A stretch of 33,716 nt of DNA from JABAAE01 sp036336715 (GTDB lineage Bacteria > Planctomycetota > Planctomycetia > Pirellulales > Pirellulaceae), in the NCBI GenBank assembly GCA_036336715.1, contig JAYZFP010000200.1, forward strand, positions 1 through 33,716. Direction: 5' to 3'. Positions 25,022-33,551 of this stretch are shown here, one piece after another. The position numbers and the translations under genes were made by a program. The notes under the pieces were generated by a model. The model had not been told where the DNA came from. It was given only the letters and a program-made list of their open reading frames with translations, and ran no database searches. Each line of letters opens with the position of its first letter. The stretch's first letter is position 1.

Positions 25022-25348
25022 CCGTGCGAGCCTGTGTTCCTGCACGACTCCCACAGCTCCCTCGGACAGATTCTCCAGGTCTCCCTGAAAAATTCAGCCG
25101 AACCAAACGGGGCAACCCAGGCCCGACCTCGTCGGCGGACTGGTTCCAGACTCCGCTGGTTCAAGACGACAAACAGCTGGCTCACGATTGCCCCGGCGCG
25201 AACCTGCCTGGTGGGCCCAAGCGGTTCCAAACCTACGAATTTGCGGAGATTACCGGTTTTTCCGGCATTCTGCAAAATTTGACCCTTTGCCCCGGGTCAC
25301 TTATGATGAAGTCATCTCTTCTTTTCGGACATTCGTCCAAACCTACCA
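25022..25348. other. Intergenic region before the Ser/Thr kinase
   Basis: Several short open frames exist on both strands but none has a recognisable motif, a good start or plausible composition. No strong terminator is visible. The kinase promoter should lie here but no convincing boxes were identified. Confidence 0.4.
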
Positions 25349-28045
25349 GTGAACCGGGCTGAATGCAGGATGCAATCGCTTGACCGGTTTGCGAAAGCGA
25401 TGGAAATGACGGATTCACTTTCCAATAGATCAGCGGGAGAAGGCGGCAGCTCATTGGGCGAGGCGGCTTTCGGGGCAACCAATGACGCGAACTCTGATTC
25501 GCTCGGTCAGCAGTTGTCTGTTGCGCGGCCGACACCCGAAATTTCACCGGACGAATTGACGGTCATTTCCCAAAACGTCCACACCGGGGTCGACAAGGAA
25601 ACCTTCACCACCCTCGAGGGAAGGAGGATTGGTCATTTTGAGCTGAAACAGTTCCTCGGTGGCGGGGGCATGGGACTGGTCTTCCGGGCTTTTGATTCGG
25701 TGCTTTCCCGCTCGGTGGCCATCAAACTCCTTCCCCGAACCGGAACCAGCAAAGAGACGACCCAGCGATTCCAGGTGGAGGCCCGCAGCGCCGCCCGCCT
25801 GGATCACCCTAACATCTCCAGGGTTTTTCAGGTCGGATCCGATGAAATTTGCGATTACATCATTTTTGAATTTGTCGAGGGTGACAATCTGGCGCAACTG
25901 GTTCGGCGAATCGGACCGTTACCGCTGGAGCTTGGGCTGAGATACACATTTCAACTTGCACTGGCCATACAGCACGCCTACCAGAGAGGGGTTGTTCATC
26001 GTGACGTCAAACCGGCAAACGTTGTTGTCACCGATGGCGGAAAGTTGAAATTGATCGACCTTGGACTGGCACGCTCCCCCAAGGAAAACGAAACCGACCA
26101 GAGCCTGACCCAAACCGGGGTTACCCTCGGAACGTACGATTACCTTTCACCTGAGCAGGCGCGGGACTCCAGGTCTGCAGACGTGCGTTCCGACCTCTAC
26201 TCCCTGGGTTGCACCCTGTTTTTCATGTTCACCGGGCAGCCCCCCTATCCGCAGGGCACTCCCATTGAAAAAATCATCCAGCACAGCAGCGAGAAACGCC
26301 CCAAACCGTCGGATTACCGAACCGACCTGCCCCACGGTTTTGACGAGATGACTGCAAAGCTGCTTGCGATTGACCCGACCGACCGCTACCAGAAACCGGC
26401 AGAACTGATTGCCGAAGTACAGGACCTGGCCAGCAGAAACAACATCCCGCTACTAGGCTATGACGACAATGTCGTTGTGAAAAAGATCATTCAGAAGCCG
26501 ACCTGGACCATGCAACTGGTACCTGTGCTTGTCCCGATTGTCCTGCTGGTTTGCTTTGTTCTTTACCTGGACCGGTCCGGCAGCTCCATGCCGGTTCAAC
26601 CTGTCAACAGCAACACTGATTTTTCCGGGAACCCCACGAATGAGCAGCTTGCCGGCCGACCAGACCGGGTTGCAGGGGACCTGAAAAAATCCGTTGAATC
26701 CAAAGGTCCCCAGAACTCAGGTGCGGAAACCGGCAGTGACCTCTCCGCATCCAATCCCGGTGCCCCTGCGGGGCAAGGGCCGACTGAAGATCCGGCTGGT
26801 TCCCAACAGGATCCAATCAAAGAGGTCGCACCCCAAAAGGGGAGCCTCCCCAATTTTGTTGCCGTGGGGGCCCCGACAGCCGAGAACGAAAATGCCCTGA
26901 GCGTGGACGACCTCGAATCAGCCCTGGAAGCCGTCAATGCAGATCCCCGTCTCAACGAAATCAGGATCTTCGAAAACGCCATACTCCTGGACAAGCCGAT
27001 TTCAGTCAAAGTCAACCAGTCCCTGCTGATCACCTCTGGCGGAGAACAGGAGAGCATTCTGATTTTCCGCCCGCAGGACCTTTCCGATAACGGTATGTTC
27101 CGGATTCGTGGAGGAAACATTGAATTCAAGAACATCCACCTGAGAATGGAAACCGGATCTCTCGCAGATCCGGCGGACGGACCACGTCCGGCTGCGGTGT
27201 CATTACTGGAACTCGAGGGAGTTCTTTCCACGTCATTTTCGGATTGCTCGCTGACAGTCGCCAACGATCGGGATGGAGCCAAGGTTGTTGATAACGCCAG
27301 TTTCTTCTCGGTGCTTCCCAAAAAACGCAACCTGGCAATGTTTGAAATCGCGCCCAAGGAAACCAGTGTCCCAAAGCCTTCGATGGCATTCGTCAAATGC
27401 TGCGTGCGAGGCGAAGCCGCTTTTGTGCAGATGGCCGACAGCTTCCCGATGACTTTCCAGTTTGAAAACGGGCTTTTTGTCTCTGACAGTCGCATGTTCG
27501 AACTTGGCCCTGCGGAAATTCCTGCCGGCACGGCAAATGGCGACATCGAGATTTACCTGAATCGAATGACATCCATTTCCAGCCTCGGTTTGATCCATTA
27601 CGATGCCGGACCCGCATCGAGCATTTTGCCGGTCAGGATTGAGACAGAGCAATCCATTTTCAACTATGGAACAGGGACCAGCCTGGTGACACACGCAAAT
27701 GTCAGCCAAACGTTTGTCAGGAACCAGTCCCTGGTATTCAAATGTTTTGACAGTTTTTTCCCTCAACAAAATGACGTGTGGACGATCCAGTTCCGGGACA
27801 CCGAAACAGACAGCCAGAAGTTGAACTTTGGGGTCTCAGACGACTGGCTGAAAGTCATCGGGGTGGTCGGCAAGACTTCCGAAGTCACCTGGAAGCAATC
27901 CGAAGGGCTCACCATTCCTGCCAGCGAGCACACGGTTTTTGATTATGAATTGACTGGCGGAAAGCTGAAGAACGAGGCGATTCGCAAGGATGCCGGTTTG
28001 AATCTCCAGGGTTTCAGCGCGATTCCTCCAGCCGTCCTCGATTGA
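25349..28045 (+). CDS. Receptor-like Ser/Thr protein kinase with extracytoplasmic beta-helix-like domain
   Basis: Up to 898 aa. The kinase domain (about residues 95-360) has the Gly loop 'FLGGGGMGLVFRAF' (about 102), 'VAIKLLP' with the ATP-binding Lys (about 126), catalytic 'VVHRDVKPANVVV' (Asp about 219), 'LIDLGLA' in place of DFG (about 236) and 'YLSPEQARD' of the activation segment. One transmembrane helix lies at about 387-408. It is followed by a Pro/Ser/Gly-rich linker and a region (about 515-898) whose short strands ('IRIFENAILLDKPI', 'GMFRIRGGNIEFKNIHLRME') suggest a pectate-lyase-like beta-helix, probably a ligand or surface sensor. The start is uncertain: the GTG given here and ATGs at 25370, 25400 and 25406 are all in frame and none has a convincing Shine-Dalgarno. 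It is flanked by intergenic gaps, so probably transcribed alone. Confidence 0.92.
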   Translation: MNRAECRMQSLDRFAKAMEMTDSLSNRSAGEGGSSLGEAAFGATNDANSDSLGQQLSVARPTPEISPDELTVISQNVHTGVDKETFTTLEGRRIGHFELKQFLGGGGMGLVFRAFDSVLSRSVAIKLLPRTGTSKETTQRFQVEARSAARLDHPNISRVFQVGSDEICDYIIFEFVEGDNLAQLVRRIGPLPLELGLRYTFQLALAIQHAYQRGVVHRDVKPANVVVTDGGKLKLIDLGLARSPKENETDQSLTQTGVTLGTYDYLSPEQARDSRSADVRSDLYSLGCTLFFMFTGQPPYPQGTPIEKIIQHSSEKRPKPSDYRTDLPHGFDEMTAKLLAIDPTDRYQKPAELIAEVQDLASRNNIPLLGYDDNVVVKKIIQKPTWTMQLVPVLVPIVLLVCFVLYLDRSGSSMPVQPVNSNTDFSGNPTNEQLAGRPDRVAGDLKKSVESKGPQNSGAETGSDLSASNPGAPAGQGPTEDPAGSQQDPIKEVAPQKGSLPNFVAVGAPTAENENALSVDDLESALEAVNADPRLNEIRIFENAILLDKPISVKVNQSLLITSGGEQESILIFRPQDLSDNGMFRIRGGNIEFKNIHLRMETGSLADPADGPRPAAVSLLELEGVLSTSFSDCSLTVANDRDGAKVVDNASFFSVLPKKRNLAMFEIAPKETSVPKPSMAFVKCCVRGEAAFVQMADSFPMTFQFENGLFVSDSRMFELGPAEIPAGTANGDIEIYLNRMTSISSLGLIHYDAGPASSILPVRIETEQSIFNYGTGTSLVTHANVSQTFVRNQSLVFKCFDSFFPQQNDVWTIQFRDTETDSQKLNFGVSDDWLKVIGVVGKTSEVTWKQSEGLTIPASEHTVFDYELTGGKLKNEAIRKDAGLNLQGFSAIPPAVLD

Positions 28046-28477
28046 GGCCGCCTGCCAAGCAGCGCGGCCCATCCCTCGGTTCAGGCCTCGATTTGACCGA
28101 GATTTCTGGCACAGGTCCGGATCCCGGATTTCCCGCCCCCCTCCTGAACTGCCCCATTCCCACTGGCTCCCATCTACCCGGCAGGCCCCACAGACACTGC
28201 GAGCCACCCGTCAGTCGTGAGGAGGTCGTTTTTCGGCTGTTTTGTATGCAGAAACACGATTTAGCCGTTGTTGTCAACTCTGATTTCGTGTAACTTCGAC
28301 GGATTCGAATAAACCCATTTTGTCCCCCATGTCTTGCCCTGCAGGAATAGCGAATTCAAGCTACCGCTCAGCAAGCAACCAAAATCTTGTGTCTCTTGCA
28401 GCATCGCGTTGATGCCCCACTCTTTTCGCATCAACAGTCCCAGGGACGAGCCTGAAAGACACAAAGGAAATCATCTC
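28046..28477. other. Long leader region upstream of rpsA
   Basis: This 432-base gap contains the upstream region of rpsA, including two overlapping hairpins at 28401-28435. The open frame running into rpsA from 28334 is judged non-coding leader, since the first 48 codons do not resemble S1. An AAGGAA ribosome-binding site lies nine bases before the rpsA ATG. Confidence 0.5.
28401..28435 (+). promoter_or_regulatory. Overlapping alternative hairpins in the rpsA leader
   Basis: GTTGATGC (28408-28415) pairs perfectly with GCATCAAC (28428-28435) across a 12-base loop. The GATGC part (28411-28415) can instead pair with GCATC at 28401-28405 across a five-base loop. The two stems cannot coexist. They end 42 bases before the rpsA start codon, a placement that fits translational or attenuation control of a ribosomal-protein gene. 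This is inferred from base pairing only. Confidence 0.4.
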
Positions 28478-30286
28478 ATGGTAAACAGGAACCTGATCGC
28501 CAACATCGAAGACGACGATATCGATTCACAAATGTCGTCATTGTTCGCCGGTACCGACGAAGATTTTGACAAACAATTTGTTGAAAACGAAGTCTTTGAG
28601 CAAAACAGCGAAATCGACCTGAATAAAATCGTTCAGGGAAAAATCCTGCGGGTCGACTCTGAAAAGGTCCTGATCGACGTCGGTTTCAAAAGTGAAGGCA
28701 GCGTGGACCGCAGCGAGTGGAACGAAGTCACCGACCCCCCACCGGAAGTCGGACAGCAGGTCCATGTCTATGTTGAGGACATTGAAGACGAGTTTGGCGA
28801 AACCGATGACCCATTCGGGTTGATTTCCATCAGCAAGACCAAAGCGGATCACATCCTGCACTGGGAATCTGTCATCAAGAAGGTCAAGGAGGGCGACGTG
28901 GTCCTTGGCCAGGTGACCAAGAAAATCAAGGGTGGTTTGCTGGTTGAGATTGGGGTACCTGTTTTCCTTCCCGCCAGCCAGGTCGATATCCGGCGACCGG
29001 GAGACATCGGAGACTACATCGGAAGATATGTTCAATGTGAGGTGCTGAAAATTGACACCGAGCGTCGGAATATCGTGGTCAGCCGGAGAGCACTGATCGA
29101 GAGCGAGCGAAAATATATCCGTGAGATCCTGCTCCGGGAACTCAAGGAAAGAGACATCCGCAAGGGGATTGTCAAGAACATCGCGGACTTTGGTGCGTTT
29201 GTCGACCTCGGTGGTATCGATGGCCTGCTCCACATCACCGACATGTCCCACGCTCGCATCAATCACCCGTCGCAAATGGTCTCCATGGACCAGGAAATCG
29301 ACGTGATGATTCTGAACATCGACCGGGAAAAGGAAAAAATTGCTCTGGGTCTCAAACAGATGCAGTCCAATCCTTGGGACGACGTCGAAGAAAAATACCC
29401 AATTGGTGGTGTTTTCAATGGTGAGGTGGTCAATGTCATGAGCTATGGTGCCTTCGTCAAACTTGAAGACGGCATCGAGGGCCTGGTGCACATTTCCGAA
29501 ATGTCGTGGGTCAAGCGAATCAATCACCCTAACGAAGTTGTTCAGATCGGTGACGAAATCGAAGTGGCCGTTTTGGGAATCGACCGCAAAGGGGAACAGA
29601 TGTCCCTCGGTATGAAACAGACCCAGAACAATCCATGGGACAATATCCTGGATCGCTATCCGATCGATGGAACGGTCAAGGGAAATGTTCGCAACCTGAC
29701 CAATTATGGTGCCTTCATCGAACTCGAGGAAGGAATCGACGGACTGTTGCACGTTTCGGACATGTCATGGACACGGAAAATCAGCCATCCCAACGAAATG
29801 CTGGAAAAGGGACAGGAAGTCGAGTGCAAGATTCTGGCGGTCGACCCCGAACGACGTCGAATCGCCCTCGGCATGAAACAACTGGACAACGATCCCTGGG
29901 CAACGGATATTCCGGCCAAATACCAGCCGGGCCAACTCATCAAGGGCAAAGTCACCAAGATTACCAACTTTGGTGTTTTTGTCGGCCTCGAAGATGGCCT
30001 CGAGGGTTTGCTTCACATCTCGGAACTTGCAGACGACAAAATCGAAGACGCCCAGAAAGTTGTCAACGTTGGCGACGAGCTGGAAGTCAAGGTTCTGCGG
30101 GTCGATACAGAGGAACGGAAAATCGGACTTTCCCGAAAACGGGTAGACTGGACTCCGGAAGAAGAGGCCAAGGAAGCCCAGAAACAGGCAGCCCAGCAGA
30201 AGGAGGATTCCGAGCTCAAGGGTGGCCTGGGAGATTCCGGTCCGCTGATCAAAACGTCCGAAAACGGTTCCGAAGACAACGAGTGA
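28478..30286 (+). CDS. rpsA: 30S ribosomal protein S1
   Basis: A 602-aa protein starting at 'MVNRNLIANIEDDDID'. ATG at 28478 is preceded by AAGGAA at about nine bases. Six S1 (OB-fold) domains are visible in order; the first two are divergent ('GKILRVDSEKVLIDVGFKSE', 'GQVTKKIKGGLLVEIGVPVF'). The last four are strongly alike, each with a G-A-F/G-V-F strand and 'GLLHIS/ITD'-type motif ('NIADFGAFVDLGGIDGLLHI', 'VMSYGAFVKLEDGIEGLVHI', 'LTNYGAFIELEEGIDGLLHV', 'ITNFGVFVGLEDGLEGLLHI'). This matches the classic six-domain S1. It binds mRNA on the 30S subunit and aids initiation, which fits a genome where many genes lack a Shine-Dalgarno. The C-terminal tail is acidic and polar. A terminator follows. 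Confidence 0.96.
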   Translation: MVNRNLIANIEDDDIDSQMSSLFAGTDEDFDKQFVENEVFEQNSEIDLNKIVQGKILRVDSEKVLIDVGFKSEGSVDRSEWNEVTDPPPEVGQQVHVYVEDIEDEFGETDDPFGLISISKTKADHILHWESVIKKVKEGDVVLGQVTKKIKGGLLVEIGVPVFLPASQVDIRRPGDIGDYIGRYVQCEVLKIDTERRNIVVSRRALIESERKYIREILLRELKERDIRKGIVKNIADFGAFVDLGGIDGLLHITDMSHARINHPSQMVSMDQEIDVMILNIDREKEKIALGLKQMQSNPWDDVEEKYPIGGVFNGEVVNVMSYGAFVKLEDGIEGLVHISEMSWVKRINHPNEVVQIGDEIEVAVLGIDRKGEQMSLGMKQTQNNPWDNILDRYPIDGTVKGNVRNLTNYGAFIELEEGIDGLLHVSDMSWTRKISHPNEMLEKGQEVECKILAVDPERRRIALGMKQLDNDPWATDIPAKYQPGQLIKGKVTKITNFGVFVGLEDGLEGLLHISELADDKIEDAQKVVNVGDELEVKVLRVDTEERKIGLSRKRVDWTPEEEAKEAQKQAAQQKEDSELKGGLGDSGPLIKTSENGSEDNE

Positions 30287-30616
30287 CCCGGAAAGGCAGA
30301 CGGACAACCGCCATCGCCTGAACCCAGGAATTGCATCTGAAAGATCACAGCCCGCCAGAACCCTGGCGGGTTTTTTCATGCCATTTCCCGGAGTGTTCTT
30401 TCTCTTATCGCTGTTAGAGGCGGAATAATCGGCCTATCTATCCATTTCCCCTTTCTTTCAACACTCTGCGGCAGCGCGTCGATAAGGTTTCCTACAGGAT
30501 GATTTAAACCCTGCAGGGACGCGGCACGAATTGCAGTCATAGTCAGGAAGCGTTCACTCTTGCCCCGGCAACAACTCGGTTTGCCAATACGGGCCTGAAT
30601 TGGGCGGAAGCTCAAA
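30287..30616. other. Intergenic region between rpsA and the sigma factor gene
   Basis: This 330-base gap holds the rpsA terminator (30351-30376) and then about 240 bases upstream of the sigma factor gene. No coding sequence was supported. No clear promoter boxes were identified, though the sigma gene's promoter is expected here. Confidence 0.5.
30351..30376 (+). terminator. Intrinsic terminator of rpsA
   Basis: CCCGCCAG-AACC-CTGGCGGG forms an eight-bp perfect stem with a four-base loop and is followed by six Ts. It lies 64 bases past the rpsA stop and separates rpsA from the sigma factor gene. Confidence 0.92.
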
Positions 30617-31573
30617 GTGAACAGCAGCGAAAGCAGTCACATGGTCGAAGAAATCAACGGTCCCGAAGTCGATGAAATGGAATCACCCGAAAAGATGAAT
30701 CAGGTGAACGAAATCGACGTCTCCAGCAATCTTCAATCTCCACTGGAAACCTATCTTCGGGAAATTAACGAAACGAAGCTGTTGACGGCTGACGAGGAAA
30801 AACAGCTGGCTACTGCTATCGCACTCGGCGACGTTCGCGCCCGCGACCGTATGGTTCGCGCCAACCTCCGTCTGGTGGTCAATATCGCCCGGGGCTACAC
30901 CGGTAAGGGATTGGGACTGCAGGACCTGATCGAAGAGGGAAACCTGGGGCTGTTGCGGGCTGTAGAGGGCTTTGACCCCAACGTCGGCACCCGATTCAGC
31001 ACCTATGCCAGTTACTGGATCAAGCAGTCGATCAAAAGAGCGTTGATCAATTCCGCCAAGACCATTCGGATTCCAGCCTACATGGTGGAACTGCTTTCCA
31101 AGTGGAGAAGGGCAAACAGCAGGCTGACAGAAGAGTTGGGCCGGTCCCCTACCCCAGAAGAAATTACCCGACTGCTCGGGCTTCCCAAGAAGAAGCTCCC
31201 CATCATCAAGAAGGCAATCCGGATCTACAACTCGACGCCCCAGACGGACCAGGCAGAAGCAGGTTGGTCCCTGGGCGAAATGATCATGGACGAAAGGATG
31301 AAAAATCCCGAGGACGAACTCGTTGAGTCCGATGTTCTCTCCCGCGTGATGGAAATGCTTGACGAGATGGACCTCCGCGAGGCGACCGTCCTGAGAATGC
31401 GTTTCGGCCTCGAAGAACATGACGCACACACCCTGAAGGAAATTGGCCAAAAGCTCGGATTGACCCGTGAGCGGGTTCGACAGATTGAAACCGAAGCGCT
31501 GAAAAGGCTCAACGATGGTTTGAAAGATGCCCGGGAACGGACCATTTTCATCAATTCCTTCAAGTCCGTTTGA
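30617..31573 (+). CDS. RpoD/SigA-like sigma-70 factor, short form
   Basis: A 318-aa sigma-70 family factor. Region 1.2 is 'SPLETYLREINETKLLTADE' (about 37), region 2 includes 'VRANLRLVVNIARGYTGKG' and the -10 recognition helix 'GTRFSTYASYWIKQSIKRAL' (about 132-151). Region 3 follows ('IPAYMVELLSKW'), and region 4.2 is 'TLKEIGQKLGLTRERVRQIE' (about 276-295). The N-terminus is short and acidic and lacks a typical region 1.1; the long non-conserved region between 1.2 and 2 of E. coli RpoD is absent. It resembles group 1/2 factors (RpoD/SigA/RpoS-like), so housekeeping versus alternative status is left open. GTG start is preceded by GGAAG at six bases; an ATG eight codons later is less supported. 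Confidence 0.93.
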   Translation: MNSSESSHMVEEINGPEVDEMESPEKMNQVNEIDVSSNLQSPLETYLREINETKLLTADEEKQLATAIALGDVRARDRMVRANLRLVVNIARGYTGKGLGLQDLIEEGNLGLLRAVEGFDPNVGTRFSTYASYWIKQSIKRALINSAKTIRIPAYMVELLSKWRRANSRLTEELGRSPTPEEITRLLGLPKKKLPIIKKAIRIYNSTPQTDQAEAGWSLGEMIMDERMKNPEDELVESDVLSRVMEMLDEMDLREATVLRMRFGLEEHDAHTLKEIGQKLGLTRERVRQIETEALKRLNDGLKDARERTIFINSFKSV

Positions 31574-31747
31574 CCGAAGGGGTTCTCTCACCCTTAAAGA
31601 CATGGAACTGAAATCTGCGATGGACCATGAGATGGGTTCAAAACCTTCGTTTTGAGTGGACCGGACTACCCAACCTCTATCCGAATCCTCGCGGTCGTTG
31701 ATCTCCGTTCAGCAACAAAAAGTGCTGACAAAACCTGTCCAGACCTT

Positions 31748-32482
31748 CTATCCCAAACCGCCACGAATTCGACGTCGTGTCTCCGGGTTCATTTCCCCCT
31801 CCCGGGCCTCATCACGCCGTTCCTGGTCGGTCATGCGAAGCTGCATAGCCAATCGTATCCGTTCCCGCAGATAGTCGGCAAAACCGAGCACAACCAGGAT
31901 GCAACCGCTGGCAACCAGAACATTTTTGATGAAGGAGAGAGCCGTATCCAGGCTTTGTCCGGTAGCCTGGCCGGCCATGCCCGCCAGTGCCTGCGCATGA
32001 CCGCGGGTCATGCTTCCGGCAACCAGAAGCAGGGCCACCAGCGCCGCCAGTGACAACAGGCATTTCACCAGGTTGTCCGCTGAAAAGAGACGGCCCAGGC
32101 CCCGCTGCCAGGAAACGCGTGAAAGGTCGCAGGCGACCCTGCTGAACCTGGGGGTCAGCGGGAACTGAAAATGCCAAACCAGGACAACCATCCCAACAAC
32201 TGCCGACAGGAAAACCACCAGAGGATAGAACATACCGAGCCAGAATCCGGCCTGTCCTTCGGCACTGATCGTATCCAGACTCACATGGGAGACCGAAAGC
32301 GTCTTCGAAATCTTGCCAGCGGCCAGCTCCAGAAATGAGCCGAACAGGAAAAAGACCATCCCCAACAGAATACAAAACATCAATGCGCGACTGAGTTCGG
32401 CGCTACGTGCGACCTGGCCCTCCTGTCGGGCCTGAAGCAACCGGACGGGAGAGGGTTCGTGAACACGTTCGTTCTCGGACAT
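31748..32482 (-). CDS. flhB: FlhB-like flagellar export protein, lacking the C-terminal cytoplasmic domain
   Basis: The N-terminal 'PVRLLQARQEGQVARSAELS' matches the conserved FlhB start (P-x-x-L-x-x-A-R-x-E-G-Q-V-A-R-S-x-E-L). Four hydrophobic segments follow at about residues 34-56, 83-105, 140-158 and 184-205, then 'FADYLRERIRLAMQLRMTDQ'. The protein stops at 244 residues with 'NPETRRRIRGGLG', just after the point where full FlhB (about 350-380 aa) continues into its autocleaving domain with the N-P-T-H motif. The 174 bases to the sigma gene cannot hold the missing domain, and the other frames show no N-P-T-H. The start follows the fliR stop by three bases, with AAGGAGA overlapping that stop. 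FlhB forms part of the flagellar type III export gate. Confidence 0.88.
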   Translation of the reverse strand: MSENERVHEPSPVRLLQARQEGQVARSAELSRALMFCILLGMVFFLFGSFLELAAGKISKTLSVSHVSLDTISAEGQAGFWLGMFYPLVVFLSAVVGMVVLVWHFQFPLTPRFSRVACDLSRVSWQRGLGRLFSADNLVKCLLSLAALVALLLVAGSMTRGHAQALAGMAGQATGQSLDTALSFIKNVLVASGCILVVLGFADYLRERIRLAMQLRMTDQERRDEAREGEMNPETRRRIRGGLG

Positions 32483-32485
32483 GAC

Positions 32486-33274
32486 CTATCTCCTTCCCCA
32501 GTCGGACAAATGCTCCAACAGGGTTTCCAACTGAAAAGCGGTTTGCCGGAACGACTCCTCGGAAAACACCAGGATCAACGGAAAAACGATCAGGAACAAG
32601 AGGAATTGGTTGAAGCAAAAAGCGTTTGCTGCAGACTGCCCCGTTCCGAGAATTTTTGATGAGAATCCGGCAACCAGAAAGCCCACCAGGGAAACAAGAA
32701 CCACAGGGAGGGAAAATCGGACGGCAAACTCCAGGCAGACAGCCACCAACTGATTGACGAGGGTCATCGCCTCTGCGGAAAAATGGGAGTTCCCCACCTC
32801 CAATGTCTCGAAGGTATACAACAGCCCTTCAATAGCCATGCGGTGTCCCGAAACTCCAAGCCAGAACAACAGGCCCATGATGAAAAACAGCTTCCGGTAA
32901 TCGGTCCCCATTTCGGCATTTCTTCCCTGCTGCAGAGACCCCACCTGGAAACCCAGCAACTGGGAAACCAACTGTCCAGCCATTTGCAAACCAAGAATCA
33001 CGCAACTTGCGGCCAATCCCAGGCTGAGACCGATCCCAATCTCGCCAATCGCCAGCGAAAGCCAGTCCGGCGTGCCTGCAAGGGAAACCCGGGATCCCAT
33101 CAGGACCAGCGGGCATATCGCCAGGGTGACCACGACCGAAAGCAATATTCGAAACAGGACGAAATAACCTGATTGGATGATTCGCGGAAGCGTCAGGCAG
33201 AGAGCCAAAACCCTGAGAAACGTCAGCAGTACAAGCAAAGATTTCTCTGAAGTCACTTCGCCAAGCCCCATCAT
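32486..33274 (-). CDS. fliR: Flagellar export protein FliR
   Basis: A 262-aa inner-membrane protein with about six hydrophobic segments and FliR marks: 'FLRVLALCLTLPRI' near the start, 'GLAASCVILGLQMAGQLVSQ', 'GFQVGSLQQGRNAEMG' and the C-terminal 'VVLVSLVGFLVAGFSSKILG'. With FliP and FliQ it forms the export-gate complex through which flagellin and rod proteins are secreted. The start was set at ATG 33274, whose ATGA overlaps the fliQ stop (translational coupling); an in-frame GTG at 33289 would overlap fliQ by 19 bases. Expected order and strand with fliP, fliQ and flhB support the call. Confidence 0.94.
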   Translation of the reverse strand: MMGLGEVTSEKSLLVLLTFLRVLALCLTLPRIIQSGYFVLFRILLSVVVTLAICPLVLMGSRVSLAGTPDWLSLAIGEIGIGLSLGLAASCVILGLQMAGQLVSQLLGFQVGSLQQGRNAEMGTDYRKLFFIMGLLFWLGVSGHRMAIEGLLYTFETLEVGNSHFSAEAMTLVNQLVAVCLEFAVRFSLPVVLVSLVGFLVAGFSSKILGTGQSAANAFCFNQFLLFLIVFPLILVFSEESFRQTAFQLETLLEHLSDWGRR

Positions 33275-33540
33275 CCGCGGCCAATCCACCCGGTCGAAAT
33301 CGTGATGTTCCTGAAAAGGTCACTGGAATAACCGGCAATCATCTCCATGAACCAGGGAAGTCCCAGAATCAGCAGCAGCAGCAGGAAAAGCAGTCGGGGA
33401 ACAAAGGAAATAGTGGCATCCTGGATCTGGGTGATCGCCTGCAAAAAACCGGTCAAGAGGCTGATCAGAAGTCCGGCGACCAAAAAGGGAATCGAAAGGA
33501 TGATGACCTGCATCACAGCGTTGGAAACCAGCTCAACCAT
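33271..33540 (-). CDS. fliQ: Flagellar export protein FliQ
   Basis: An 89-aa protein with two hydrophobic helices, typical of FliQ. 'SIPFLVAGLLISLLTGFLQA' followed by 'TQIQDATISFVPRLL' matches the FliQ consensus (G-L-x-I-S-x-x-Q-A-x-T-Q-I-x-E-x-T-L-x-F-x-P). The start at 33540 was chosen because GGAGG lies six bases upstream; the in-frame ATG at 33546 directly abuts that GGAGG and could not be read efficiently. The stop overlaps the fliR ATG. Confidence 0.95.
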   Translation of the reverse strand: MVELVSNAVMQVIILSIPFLVAGLLISLLTGFLQAITQIQDATISFVPRLLFLLLLLILGLPWFMEMIAGYSSDLFRNITISTGWIGRG

Positions 33541-33551
33541 CAGCATCCTCC

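Noticed and set aside
25024..25362. 112-codon plus-strand frame in the gap before the kinase
   Set aside because: No ribosome-binding site, no motif and an unlikely composition; several frames are open here by chance.
28538..29752. Open frame of 404 codons on the minus strand opposite rpsA
   Set aside because: S1 domain repeats on the plus strand are unambiguous; the antisense product only shows periodicity copied from the S1 repeats.
31638..31655. Hairpin TCAAAAC-CTTC-GTTTTGA between the converging sigma factor and flhB genes
   Set aside because: The stem is AT-rich and neither strand has a U-run after it, so it is not called a terminator.
31574..31747. Possible frameshifted continuation of flhB
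   Set aside because: Reading the other minus-strand frames gives only short translations without N-P-T-H, and the space is too short for the missing domain.
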